Origin: Clostridium punense
GTDB lineage: Bacteria > Bacillota > Clostridia > Clostridiales > Clostridiaceae
Direction: 5' to 3'
NCBI RefSeq assembly: GCF_017874425.1
Contig: NZ_JAGGLL010000003.1
Coordinates: 1-64,000 of the forward strand
DNA: 64,000 nucleotides
Shown: positions 8,242 through 16,635 of the stretch, piece by piece
How the letters are laid out: every line of letters begins with the position of its first letter
Position numbering within the stretch: position 1 is the stretch's first letter
The notes under the pieces: generated by a model
What the model was told of the DNA's origin: nothing
Databases searched by the model: none
The model's input: only the letters and a program-made list of their open reading frames with translations
Program-made: the position numbers and the translations under genes

Positions 8242-8361
8242 AAACAAGCATCCTCTTAATTAAAATTATATATATTGAATAGCACGTAACTTTTTTTTAT
8301 TAAGTCAAGTTATAAATTATTAATTATTATGAACAAGAAGTATAAAAAGGAGAAATTTGAA

Positions 8362-8973
8362 ATGGAGTTTTTGATAAACAAATTGAAATGTGAAGATATT
8401 TCTAATAGGGTATATATTGTTGGAGTTGATGGCTTAGGAGGAGCAGGTAAAAGTACACTTGTTAATTCATTGAAACTACAATTGCAGAATGAAAACTATA
8501 ATTCTTATGTGTTACATATTGATGATTTTATTTACCCAAAACATATTAGATATGATTTGACTAAAGAAGAATGGCATTGCTATTATAATGTACAATGGAG
8601 ATATGATTACTTGGTGAAAGAAATTTTGTTTCCTATAAAAAGTGGTGAAATAATTGATAAACAAATAGAAATATATAACAGGGATAATGATGAATATTTT
8701 ACTCAAAGAGTTAATTTAGTTCATGGCTCTGTATTAATATTAGAAGGAATATTTTTGCAAAGAAAAGAACTAAAAGACTATTTAGATTTTATAATTTACC
8801 TTGATGTACCTCAGGAAGTCAGGTTAAGTAGAGTTTTAGCAAGGGATGGATATATAGGTGGATTGGAAGATATAAAATGTAAATATGAAAAACGATATTT
8901 CCCAGCAGAAGAAAAGTATATCCTAGAATATTCCCCCATTGAAACTGCAGATTTTGTATTAAAGAATAGTTAA
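8362..8973 (+). CDS. P-loop kinase of the uridine kinase / phosphoribulokinase type
   Basis: About 203 residues with a Walker A motif GVDGLGGAGKST near residues 21-32, and an early DDF (HIDDFIYPKH) matching the substrate-binding acid of uridine-kinase-like enzymes. A later stretch VLILEGIFLQRKEL resembles the Walker-B-like strand, and DVPQEVRLSRVLARD resembles the lid region. The ATG at 8362 with AAAAGGAG at good spacing is preferred over the ATG at 8329, which has no ribosome site. It stands alone. The exact nucleoside or sugar substrate cannot be told from sequence. Confidence 0.75.
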   Translation: MEFLINKLKCEDISNRVYIVGVDGLGGAGKSTLVNSLKLQLQNENYNSYVLHIDDFIYPKHIRYDLTKEEWHCYYNVQWRYDYLVKEILFPIKSGEIIDKQIEIYNRDNDEYFTQRVNLVHGSVLILEGIFLQRKELKDYLDFIIYLDVPQEVRLSRVLARDGYIGGLEDIKCKYEKRYFPAEEKYILEYSPIETADFVLKNS

Positions 8974-9156
8974 ATTAAAATTTGAGCATTATTTTTTTAG
9001 AAAACCAAGTATACTCTAATAGTATTTGATAAAGTTTTACTGCTTTTCAATTTGAGAGTTCGTAAAGAATACTAAATGAAGCAAAGGAATTTATTGAATA
9101 AATTGCAATTTATACAATTAAAGCAATAATCCCAACGGGAGAAAACTCCAAAATAA

Positions 9157-9182
9157 AGCCCTAAGTAAAAATACTTAGGGTT
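9157..9182 (-). terminator. Terminator of the aminomutase gene
   Basis: Inverted repeat AGCCCTAAGTA / TACTTAGGGTT immediately downstream of the minus-strand stop, followed on that strand by TTATTTT. Confidence 0.7.
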
Positions 9183-9185
9183 ATG

Positions 9186-10463
9186 TTAATTTGTAATATT
9201 TTCTTTTAATAGATTCCCTAAGTCTTGTGTAAAATTATTAGGATAGTCATATATTTTTCCTTCCCAGGTTCTAATCTTAACATAATTCTTACCTCTAGAT
9301 ATGATGTATTGAGGTAAAATTGGAGTTTTTCCATCTCCATTTGGAGCGTTAACAATGTAAGTTGGAATTGCCATTCCAGAGGTATAACCCCTTAGGTATT
9401 CCATTATTTCAATACCATCATCTATAGATGTATTAAAGTGTGTGGTTCCAACTACACTTTTAGCATGGAATATATAGTAAGGCCTAACTCTACATTTTAA
9501 AAGTTGCTGATTTAGAAGGCGCATTACAAACTTATCATTATTTATTCCATTTAATAGTACTGCTTGATTTCCTAGAGGAATTCCTATATTAGATAATTTA
9601 TCACAGGCTTCTTTTGTTTCTTTTGTGATTTCTAAAGGGTGGTTAAAATGGGTATTTATATAAATAGGTGAATACTTTTTAAGAATATTAAGTAAATTTT
9701 CAGTAATTCTTTGGGGTAAGTTTACAAGGGTACGAGTACCAAGTCTAATATAATCTACTGTTGGGATATTATATATTTCTCCGAGCAGCCAATCTAGCGT
9801 ATCATCAGACAACATAAGAGCATCGCCACCGGTGATTAATACGTCCCGTATTTCAGGGTTATTTCTTATATAGTCAATGGATTCTTGGAGAACTTCTTTA
9901 GTTTTATGGGTGTCTAAAGTGCCAATGTTTCTTCGTCTTTGGCAATGTCTGCAAAAAGAGGAGCATAAATTAGTAACATTAATAATTAGTCTATCAGGAT
10001 ACCTCCTTGTAATAGCACCTGCTGGATTTGTAAATTCTTCTCCCATGGGATCAATGGAGCCATGCTGGTTTAATTCTAAAATAGTGGGAATTGATTGAAG
10101 CCTTACAGGATTTAGCTTATTATCGTCCATTAAAGAAGCATAGTAAGGTGAGATTCCCCATCTGAATTTTTCTTGAACTTTTTTTATGCTTGTAATTTCA
10201 GAGTCATCCAGTTTTACAATTTGAGATAGTAAATCTATATCTTGAATTCTATTTCTTATATGCCATTGCCAATCATTCCAATCAGCTTCTGTACCCTTAA
10301 GTAAGGATAATATTTTTTGCTTTTTTTCCTCAATTTTAGCTTCTACAGTATTGGATAACCCGTTAGGTATAGTATCCTTAATCTTTGTATAATCCTCAAT
10401 TTTTGATTTTAATTCTTCTGCGCGATTAAGTGCACACATAGTTTTGTTTTTATCTTTAGCCAT
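9186..10463 (-). CDS. eam: Glutamate 2,3-aminomutase (radical SAM, PLP)
   Basis: A 425-residue member of the lysine 2,3-aminomutase family. The radical-SAM cluster motif C-x3-C-x2-C is at about C167, C171 and C174 (NLCSSFCRHC), and the PLP lysine at about K379 (APNGDGK). In lysine aminomutase, two aspartates bind the substrate's side-chain amine. Here the equivalent positions are lysine (FHAK, about K335) and asparagine (IVNAP, about N372), the substitutions known for glutamate 2,3-aminomutase, which makes beta-glutamate, a compatible solute. Start is the ATG at 10463 with GGAGG five bases upstream; an upstream in-frame ATG lacks a ribosome site. Monocistronic. Confidence 0.85.
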   Translation of the reverse strand: MAKDKNKTMCALNRAEELKSKIEDYTKIKDTIPNGLSNTVEAKIEEKKQKILSLLKGTEADWNDWQWHIRNRIQDIDLLSQIVKLDDSEITSIKKVQEKFRWGISPYYASLMDDNKLNPVRLQSIPTILELNQHGSIDPMGEEFTNPAGAITRRYPDRLIINVTNLCSSFCRHCQRRRNIGTLDTHKTKEVLQESIDYIRNNPEIRDVLITGGDALMLSDDTLDWLLGEIYNIPTVDYIRLGTRTLVNLPQRITENLLNILKKYSPIYINTHFNHPLEITKETKEACDKLSNIGIPLGNQAVLLNGINNDKFVMRLLNQQLLKCRVRPYYIFHAKSVVGTTHFNTSIDDGIEIMEYLRGYTSGMAIPTYIVNAPNGDGKTPILPQYIISRGKNYVKIRTWEGKIYDYPNNFTQDLGNLLKENITN

Positions 10464-10495
10464 AAGACCCTCCTTTATGTTTTTATTATATATGG

Positions 10496-10575
10496 AACCA
10501 AAGTAAAGACTTAACTTAGTATTCAAGCTACATTGATTCCCTTAAGGCTTTTTAAAGATGAACAAAATAAAGTTT
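10496..10575 (+). repeat. Degenerate intergenic repeat, copy R1
   Basis: The block GACTTAACTT ... GATTCCCTTAAGG ... TTTT ... ATGAA recurs at 49411-49490 (inverted), 52291-52370 and 16421-16490 (inverted). Here it lies in the leader of the aminomutase gene. A weaker partial copy may lie at about 10700-10745. The rest of 10576-11020 holds nothing else I can support. Confidence 0.55.
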
Positions 10576-11020
10576 CTCCATGAAAACTCATTAGAAAAGC
10601 AAGTTGACCTTTAAGTGTATTTTGATATATAAGGATAAGTTAACCTTAATACTACATATAGAGAGTCAAAGTGAAGATTTACCCCATATATGAGCCAACT
10701 TGTTTCCTTAAGACATTTGGAAATGAGTAAGCCAAGATTCCACTAAGAAATCCTATATGTGGTATATAAAAAGTTTCACAGTAAAAGTAATTTTAAGGAA
10801 AAGATGATATTAAATTACTTATTACATTATATAATAACATAATATTCGAAATATATAAATATTTTCGACAAATAAAATAATTCTTAGTTTTAAATCAAAA
10901 GTATGATGATATGGAACGAGTTTATAGTTAACCTGCATAGCCATTTCTGTAGCCTTTTTTATTTTCCACCCCTCATATACCTATATCATAGTAAGCAAAA
11001 TGATTGGATTTTGTTCAAAT

Positions 11021-11142
11021 TTATTTGATGTAAATGCTGAGATTGAATTTTGGACAATGACAGGCAATATAAAAGTGAATTTATACGAAAATATGGATAT
11101 AAGAAAGTTCTATAATTATTAGCAAGTGCTATTCTTAAGTAA
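11021..11142 (+). pseudogene. Decayed 3' fragment of a PH-like domain gene (paralogue of 107-478)
   Basis: The stretch from TTATTTGATGTAAATGCTGA through AAAGTGAATTTATAC to the stop at 11140-11142 aligns with the last 40 codons of the gene at 107-478. It lacks the 5' two-thirds, and a one-base deletion (AAGTTCTATAATTATTAGC) breaks the frame near the end. The downstream terminator is also shared. An old tandem or dispersed duplicate that has decayed is the best explanation. Confidence 0.85.
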
Positions 11143-11201
11143 TATTTAGAATAATAAGCATTGATTTATTAGGTAACTTATATATTATCCCAGTGTTAAA
11201 A

Positions 11202-11241
11202 AAGCAGCTAAAAGTATAGTTAAAAATACTTTTAGCTGCTT
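11202..11241. terminator. Terminator hairpin, probably bidirectional
   Basis: A perfect 16-bp inverted repeat (AAGCAGCTAAAAGTAT / ATACTTTTAGCTGCTT). It closes the decayed PH-domain copy on the plus strand and can end the ABC transporter operon on the minus strand. Sequence-related to the terminator at 536-581. Confidence 0.8.
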
Positions 11242-11283
11242 CTTATTCCATAAATCTAGTATATGATAAATTTGTTTTGAAAA

Positions 11284-12621
11284 TTATTTATTAGTCTTTA
11301 ATATATTGCCTATTACTTTAAAATTAAGCTTTTGTCCGTTATATAACACAAGGCCTTTATAAATTTTAGCTGCTAGCATTATGGTTAACAGACAGAAAAT
11401 TAAAAGTAGGGCAGTTGATATAATCCCCATTGAAATACTCATGGTACCTGTAATAAGATCAGCTGGCACTATAAAAGGAGAAGTAAAGGGAATATATCTA
11501 GCTACGGAAAGTATACCTTCCTTACCAAGTATTGGGGCAATATAACAAACTAACCAGCTTATGATTATTGGCATCTGAAATACCGCTTGAGTAGAGGCTA
11601 CATCCTCTGGTTTTGAAACCATGCAGCCAGCAACTGCAGCAATAATGCAGTAAAACAAGAATCCTAAACAGAAGAAGATTATTGCAAGGAGCACTGCTGG
11701 AAGAGTTAATGCTGTTTGTCCTAAGTTATCCTTAAGAAAGTTAATGATGGTAATTGCAGAATTCTCATAATTAGGATAAATATTTTGAGCAATTGCATTT
11801 CCACCATATAATCCTACAACACCTGCTGCAATCCAAGTTACAAATTGTCCCAATGCCATAGATGTAACAGCTAGCACCTTACCAGTTATCATAGCATAGG
11901 GGTGAACTGAGGTTAATAACACTTCCATGAGCTTGGAGGTCTTTTCTGTAGATACTGATTTGCTGATGGTCTGACCATAAAGTAGTAGCATAAAGTACAT
12001 TACAAAGCTAAATACCATAGGTGCTGCTACTTTAATTACTTTAGTAACTACACTAGAATTTTCACCAATTTCTGAGAAGGATACTACAGTTGGCTTAAGC
12101 ACACCAATAAGTTGCTCTGATGATAAACCTACCTGGAGGAGTTTATTTGTTTCAAAAGCAGAGGACATTGAATTTAGTAGTGATTCTGCTTGATTTTTTG
12201 ATACCTTTGAATTTTCAGGTATAAGAGCTTTTAATTCATAGCCTAAGTCTTTCTTTGTAATAACTACAGCTATAGCCTCAGAAGACTTTTCACCTGCAGA
12301 TTTTACAACTTCCTCACTAGATTTATCAATTACCTTTATATATTCAATTTCATTAAAGTCATTTTTGTTAGTCTGTGAGATTATAGCCTTGTAATTGGTT
12401 GGCTGTAATCCACTATTGTCTAATACATATACTGTTTTAATTGGAGAGGGTTCATTTTTATTTTCCTTATCAGGTTTAGCCACTACCAAATTCACCACTA
12501 CCAATGCTCCTATTATAAGTAATGAAATTAAGGTAGTAACAAGCTTAAAGCTAATGCCCTTTGTAGCCTGTGAAAGGGTAAAGGCATATACTGAAGTCCA
12601 TCCTCTAAAATTATCTTTCAT
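11284..12621 (-). CDS. ABC-2 type transporter permease (NatB-like)
   Basis: A 445-residue membrane protein with the ABC-2 layout: one N-terminal segment (about residues 28-48), a long extracytoplasmic loop to about residue 205, then five to six membrane segments. The stretch STEKTSKLMEVLLTSVHPYAMITGKVLAVT is the conserved cytoplasmic coupling region of NatB/YhaP-type permeases. It is last in a three-gene operon with the second permease (16 bp upstream) and the ATPase. The complex probably exports sodium, an antimicrobial or a lipid-like compound; substrate unknown. Confidence 0.85.
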   Translation of the reverse strand: MKDNFRGWTSVYAFTLSQATKGISFKLVTTLISLLIIGALVVVNLVVAKPDKENKNEPSPIKTVYVLDNSGLQPTNYKAIISQTNKNDFNEIEYIKVIDKSSEEVVKSAGEKSSEAIAVVITKKDLGYELKALIPENSKVSKNQAESLLNSMSSAFETNKLLQVGLSSEQLIGVLKPTVVSFSEIGENSSVVTKVIKVAAPMVFSFVMYFMLLLYGQTISKSVSTEKTSKLMEVLLTSVHPYAMITGKVLAVTSMALGQFVTWIAAGVVGLYGGNAIAQNIYPNYENSAITIINFLKDNLGQTALTLPAVLLAIIFFCLGFLFYCIIAAVAGCMVSKPEDVASTQAVFQMPIIISWLVCYIAPILGKEGILSVARYIPFTSPFIVPADLITGTMSISMGIISTALLLIFCLLTIMLAAKIYKGLVLYNGQKLNFKVIGNILKTNK

Positions 12622-12636
12622 CTTTCCTTCCCCCTT

Positions 12637-13968
12637 TTACACCGTCTTTGAAATTTTAATAAGTTCTTTAAGTTTAATTTTGTTACCATTATGAAGTATT
12701 AGAGTTTCATAAACCTTTGCTACAAATTTAAATAATAAAACTATGGTTATTATTTGTAATGCAATAGCAGCTAATACAAGTGGTAAGGTTACCTTTCCGA
12801 TTAAAAGGGCACCAGGTAATATGAAAACTGAGGACAAAGGGAATAAGAAAGAGAATATAACAAAGCCATTAATTCCCGATGCCATTAATACACTGGCAGC
12901 ACCCATTCCAATATATGCTCCAATTAAGTTAATAAAGGTGAACATTGTAAGTCCTTCACTCAACTCTTCAAGCCTGCTTATAGATGCTCCTGCAAGGCCA
13001 GCTAAGGTGGCATAAATAATCATTCCAACGGCAATTAATATTAAACAGAAAATAATATTAGTTAAATTTAAATTCTGAAAAATATTTTTGGGGAGATACT
13101 GAGAAAGTACACTTTCTCCACTACTTGAAGATAAACCACTTGTAATCCTATTGGAAATAAATAATGCTACTATCATAGATACAACTTGAAACAGAACTGC
13201 AGTAAGCATGCCAAGGATTTTACCAACTATTATAGCTAGTGGTTTAACAGATGTTAGTAGATATTCAATAACTCGAGTTGATTTTTCAGTAACTATAGAG
13301 GAAGCAATTTGTGTGCTTGCCATTATGTTAACCATCATAACTATAAATAGGATTCCATATATAAACCAGTACTCGCTATCTGATATAGAGGTATCTTCTT
13401 TTACAACTTCTACACCATTAATATCAGTGATAAACACATTAGTTTTTACTTCTGCATTAATCATATCTAACTGGCTACTATTTACTCCAAGTGCATTAAG
13501 TTTAATAGTTTGAAATTCCTTTTTTATAGAATCTGAAAGGGTATTTAAGTTGCTTTCTTTAACTGGTCCCTTGGTAGCTTTAACAAATTCTAAAGAATAC
13601 TTATCTTGAACTTCACTAATAGTTAGTATTATAGATTCTTGTTCACTTTTTTCAATTCTTTCAGATACCACATTATAGTCATCCCTCATTGGTTCAAAAG
13701 AAATATTCTTTAATTTTTCATCATGAAGAACACTTTTAAAATCTATAGATGAAATATTAGTTTTATTATTCACATAAACTTTTTTCACTGTATTAAGAGA
13801 TGTTGAATCTGAGTTATCCTTTGAAGTAAGAGTACTTACAATGGGCATGGAGATTAGCATTAATACAATGATTATGGCATATGAAATAATAAAGGCTTTA
13901 CTTCTTAAAGTTTGTTTAAGGGTAAAAGTGAAGACATCCTTCCAACCAGTAAGACTATTCTTTTTCAT
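12637..13968 (-). CDS. ABC-2 type transporter permease (NatB-like), second subunit
   Basis: A 443-residue paralogue of the downstream permease: membrane segment near residues 28-45, large outer loop, then TEKSTRVIEYLLTSVKPLAIIVGKILGML and a C-terminal cluster of membrane helices. Two similar permeases with one ATPase suggest a heterodimeric channel. The start overlaps the end of the ATPase gene by 14 bp, indicating coupled translation. Confidence 0.85.
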   Translation of the reverse strand: MKKNSLTGWKDVFTFTLKQTLRSKAFIISYAIIIVLMLISMPIVSTLTSKDNSDSTSLNTVKKVYVNNKTNISSIDFKSVLHDEKLKNISFEPMRDDYNVVSERIEKSEQESIILTISEVQDKYSLEFVKATKGPVKESNLNTLSDSIKKEFQTIKLNALGVNSSQLDMINAEVKTNVFITDINGVEVVKEDTSISDSEYWFIYGILFIVMMVNIMASTQIASSIVTEKSTRVIEYLLTSVKPLAIIVGKILGMLTAVLFQVVSMIVALFISNRITSGLSSSSGESVLSQYLPKNIFQNLNLTNIIFCLILIAVGMIIYATLAGLAGASISRLEELSEGLTMFTFINLIGAYIGMGAASVLMASGINGFVIFSFLFPLSSVFILPGALLIGKVTLPLVLAAIALQIITIVLLFKFVAKVYETLILHNGNKIKLKELIKISKTV

Positions 13969-14896
13969 TAGTGTCGCCTACCTTTTCAATAAATATTTCG
14001 TGCAAGGAGGGTTCACGAAGTTCGAATTTAATTACGGGAATCTTATCTTCAATAAGTTTTGTTAAAAATTGCATTGCATGATCTTCGTTTTGAACTCTTA
14101 AATGATACTCACTTGGTGTTTTATTTACAATGTCTAGTTCAAAGGCAGCAATATAGGAAGAAATGTCTACATCACTCTTAACAAAAAGGTTCACACGTCC
14201 ATAACCTTTCTTAATCTCATTTAAATTTCCTTGAAGGACTGCTTGCCCATGATTTAATATGGTAATATCAGAGCAAAACTCTTCAATAGTAGGCATTTGA
14301 TGACTGGACATAATTAGATATTTATTCTTTGAAATTTCTTCTCTAATAATTGATTTAAATAAATCAGTATTCACTGGGTCAAGTCCGCTTAAAGGCTCAT
14401 CTAGAATAATTAATTCTGGATCAGAAATTAAAGTTGACATTAGCTGAATCTTTTGTTGATTTCCTTTGGACAACTGCTCTGCTCGATAGGGCTTAGGAGC
14501 TTTTTTACCTTTTACCTTAGGTGGGAATACGTACTCACTTACTGATAAACGTTCACTCCAGTATTCAATGCGACTCAGGGCAGTTTTTTTAGGCACATTT
14601 CTAAGCTTTGCAAAATACAAAAGCTGATCAAGTAAGGTGTATTTTGGATATAATCCACGTTCTTCTGCTAGATAACCTACATTGGTTTTCAAAGGATCAA
14701 GAGGCTGACCTTTCCATTGTACTTCTCCCTCATTCTTTGCCAGCATTCCTAATATAATACGTAAGGTTGTAGTCTTTCCAGCACCATTTGTTCCTAGTAG
14801 AGCATAAACTCCTGGTTTATCAATCTGAAAACTTAAGTTATCAACAACAACTTTGTCTCCGTATTTCTTTGTCAAATTCTTAACACATAAAGTCAT
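13955..14896 (-). CDS. ABC transporter ATP-binding protein (NatA-like)
   Basis: A 313-residue ATPase with Walker A GTNGAGKTT (residues about 35-43), Q-loop region GYLAEERGLYPK, signature LSKGNQQKIQ, Walker B LIILDEPLSGLDP and a switch histidine in MSSHQMP. A C-terminal extension of about 80 residues with DUF4162-like character is typical of NatA/YhaQ exporters. First gene of the operon; it energises the two permeases downstream. Confidence 0.9.
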   Translation of the reverse strand: MTLCVKNLTKKYGDKVVVDNLSFQIDKPGVYALLGTNGAGKTTTLRIILGMLAKNEGEVQWKGQPLDPLKTNVGYLAEERGLYPKYTLLDQLLYFAKLRNVPKKTALSRIEYWSERLSVSEYVFPPKVKGKKAPKPYRAEQLSKGNQQKIQLMSTLISDPELIILDEPLSGLDPVNTDLFKSIIREEISKNKYLIMSSHQMPTIEEFCSDITILNHGQAVLQGNLNEIKKGYGRVNLFVKSDVDISSYIAAFELDIVNKTPSEYHLRVQNEDHAMQFLTKLIEDKIPVIKFELREPSLHEIFIEKVGDTNEKE

Positions 14897-15276
14897 AATA
14901 TCCCTCTTTCCTGAAACACATCAGATAATTTTTCGTATAATGGATTTCATTTTTAGTAGAATTTTAAAAACCTCTCTAAAAATGCAATCCCTCAACATGG
15001 TAATTATACTATAATATTCCTCATATAAAAAGTTAATTCCATTTTATCTATGGATAGTATTAATCCATAATAAAATATCAATTAGGAGCTTCCACAAATC
15101 AAGTTAAATTTATTTACATTAATTTATAAAATCTTCAAATTGAACCTATAGTGAGGAAGCACATAAAATGATATAATGGAATATAGTGGTAATGATTTAG
15201 ATTTGGAGGGGATAACAGGTCTATTTCAAAAGTAAAATATACTTTTAATAATTAATCTATAAAGGGGAAGTGTTAG
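14897..15276. other. Divergent intergenic region with a small inverted repeat
   Basis: No gene seen. TATGGAT-7-ATCCATA at 15049-15069 lies between the divergent ABC exporter operon and the CPBP protease gene and is a candidate operator. A GGAGGGG at about 15207 has no usable open frame behind it. Confidence 0.4.
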
Positions 15277-16227
15277 ATGTTATCAAAAATTAATTCAAAA
15301 CAGTGTAAACAATTAAAACCCTATCAGGGTATAGGAGTGTTTATTTTAGTAATTATGGTTACAATCTTTGTAGCAGCACCTATACAAATGGTGTTTGGGA
15401 TGTATGGTGTAGCTATTACAGAGATTATACTTTTATTATTAGCAATAATCCCAGCAATCCTTTTTAAAGCAAATTTTAAAGAAGTATTTCCTATAAAGAA
15501 GCCTTTACTACGTGAGATTTTTGGGGTTTTACTTATATGGGCAGGTTCTTATGTTGCCGTTCTACTTGTAACTTTAATCATTGGATATTTTTTCCCACAA
15601 GGACTTACAGATGTAAGTAGTGGATTACAGAATGTATTTACTAGTGTTCCTATGTGGGTTGCCTTTATTATTATTGCTGTTATGCCAGCTATATGTGAAG
15701 AAGCCTTGCATAGAGGACTTATTCTTTCATCACTTGGTTCAGTAAATAATAAGTGGCTTAGAGTCCTTTATATGGGGATTATTTTTGGTATTTTCCATTT
15801 AGATCCAGTTAGGTTTCTTCCTACAGCTATTTTAGGAATGGCATTGTCTTACGTTATGATTGAGACAAGAAATATTATTTTGCCAGTTATATTTCATTTC
15901 GTAAACAATGGCTTAGCAACTTTGATTTCTTTCACATCGAAATCACAGACTACAGCAGCAAATATAAATTCAGGAATGATGTTATATGCAATATCAACTT
16001 ATTTCATTATTGGAGCAGTAGTGCCTTTCCTTCTACTATTTGGTTCTAAGCTAATTCATAAAAAACAAGCTAGAAATGAAGTAGAAGATGATGCCATAAC
16101 ACAGAAAAAAGAAAAGAAAATCATGATTATAGCAGGTATTTGTTCAGGATTAATGGTAGTACTTGGAATAGTAGTAATGGTATATGCTATTAGTACTGTT
16201 CCAATTACTGATGTTATAAAGCACTAA
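15277..16227 (+). CDS. CPBP family intramembrane metalloprotease
   Basis: A 316-residue protein with about eight hydrophobic segments. The CPBP (Abi) motifs are present: EExxxR as CEEALHRG (about residues 144-151), FGIFHLD with the first histidine, and IFHFVNN with HxxxN. Family members cleave substrates within the membrane, as in prenyl-protein processing or bacteriocin self-protection. It has a charged C-terminal linker (KKQARNEVEDDAITQKKEKK) followed by a last membrane helix. ATG follows AAAGGGGAAG. It faces away from the ABC exporter operon; joint function is possible but not shown. Confidence 0.85.
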   Translation: MLSKINSKQCKQLKPYQGIGVFILVIMVTIFVAAPIQMVFGMYGVAITEIILLLLAIIPAILFKANFKEVFPIKKPLLREIFGVLLIWAGSYVAVLLVTLIIGYFFPQGLTDVSSGLQNVFTSVPMWVAFIIIAVMPAICEEALHRGLILSSLGSVNNKWLRVLYMGIIFGIFHLDPVRFLPTAILGMALSYVMIETRNIILPVIFHFVNNGLATLISFTSKSQTTAANINSGMMLYAISTYFIIGAVVPFLLLFGSKLIHKKQARNEVEDDAITQKKEKKIMIIAGICSGLMVVLGIVVMVYAISTVPITDVIKH

Positions 16228-16286
16228 GTATTTCTAAATTGTAATAACTTCTAGTAGAAGAATTATAAATAAAGGTTAGTAAAATT

Positions 16287-16337
16287 AAACCTATAAAGTA
16301 GACACATGAAAAGAGTCTATTTTATAGGTTTATTTTT
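16287..16337 (+). terminator. Terminator after the CPBP protease gene
   Basis: Inverted repeat AAACCTATAAA-GTAGAC / GTCTATTTTATAGGTTT followed by TATTTTTTAT. The remaining gap to 16635 contains repeat copy R4 and the promoter at 16573. Confidence 0.75.
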
Positions 16338-16420
16338 TATAAGTTCTCACTATTACAACTACTTAAACTCATAGGATAAAGTTAAATTCACATTAATTGG
16401 GTTCAATAGCGGAATATTAA

Positions 16421-16490
16421 ATTATAGGTGTTGAAAATACCTAAGGGAACTAGGGGAAGACTACTGTAGAAGTTAAGTTTAACTATGATT
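16421..16490 (-). repeat. Degenerate intergenic repeat, copy R4 (inverted)
   Basis: On the minus strand it reads AACTTAACTTCTACA ... CTAGTTCCCTTAGG, matching the core of copies R1 and R2. It is the most diverged of the four. Confidence 0.45.
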
Positions 16491-16572
16491 TTCTTTAAAT
16501 AATGGATTTCCATTTTTGAAATTGTACAATGAATTTCTCCTAAAGAAAAATTTACAAAAATACATTATAATT

Positions 16573-16601
16573 TTGATAAAGATGCTAATTTAGGATATAA
16601 T
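16573..16601 (+). promoter_or_regulatory. Sigma-A promoter of the threonine aldolase gene
   Basis: TTGATA, 17-base spacer, TATAAT, ending 34 bp before the start codon. Confidence 0.75.
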
Positions 16602-16635
16602 TTCATTATGATACACAAAAGGAGGATGTTAATTA

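Noticed and set aside
8329-8361. Longer start for the P-loop kinase at 8329
   Set aside because: No ribosome binding site precedes it, while the ATG at 8362 has AAAAGGAG at good spacing.
10464-10526. Longer N-terminus for the aminomutase (ATG at 10526)
   Set aside because: The GGAGG site lies five bases before the ATG at 10463, and the extra residues do not resemble the family.
10700-10745. A possible fifth copy of the degenerate intergenic repeat
   Set aside because: Only a short core (TTTCCTTAAG ... ATGA) matches; too weak to list as a copy.
15195-15235. GGAGGGG-like ribosome site at about 15207
   Set aside because: No open frame of useful length follows it.
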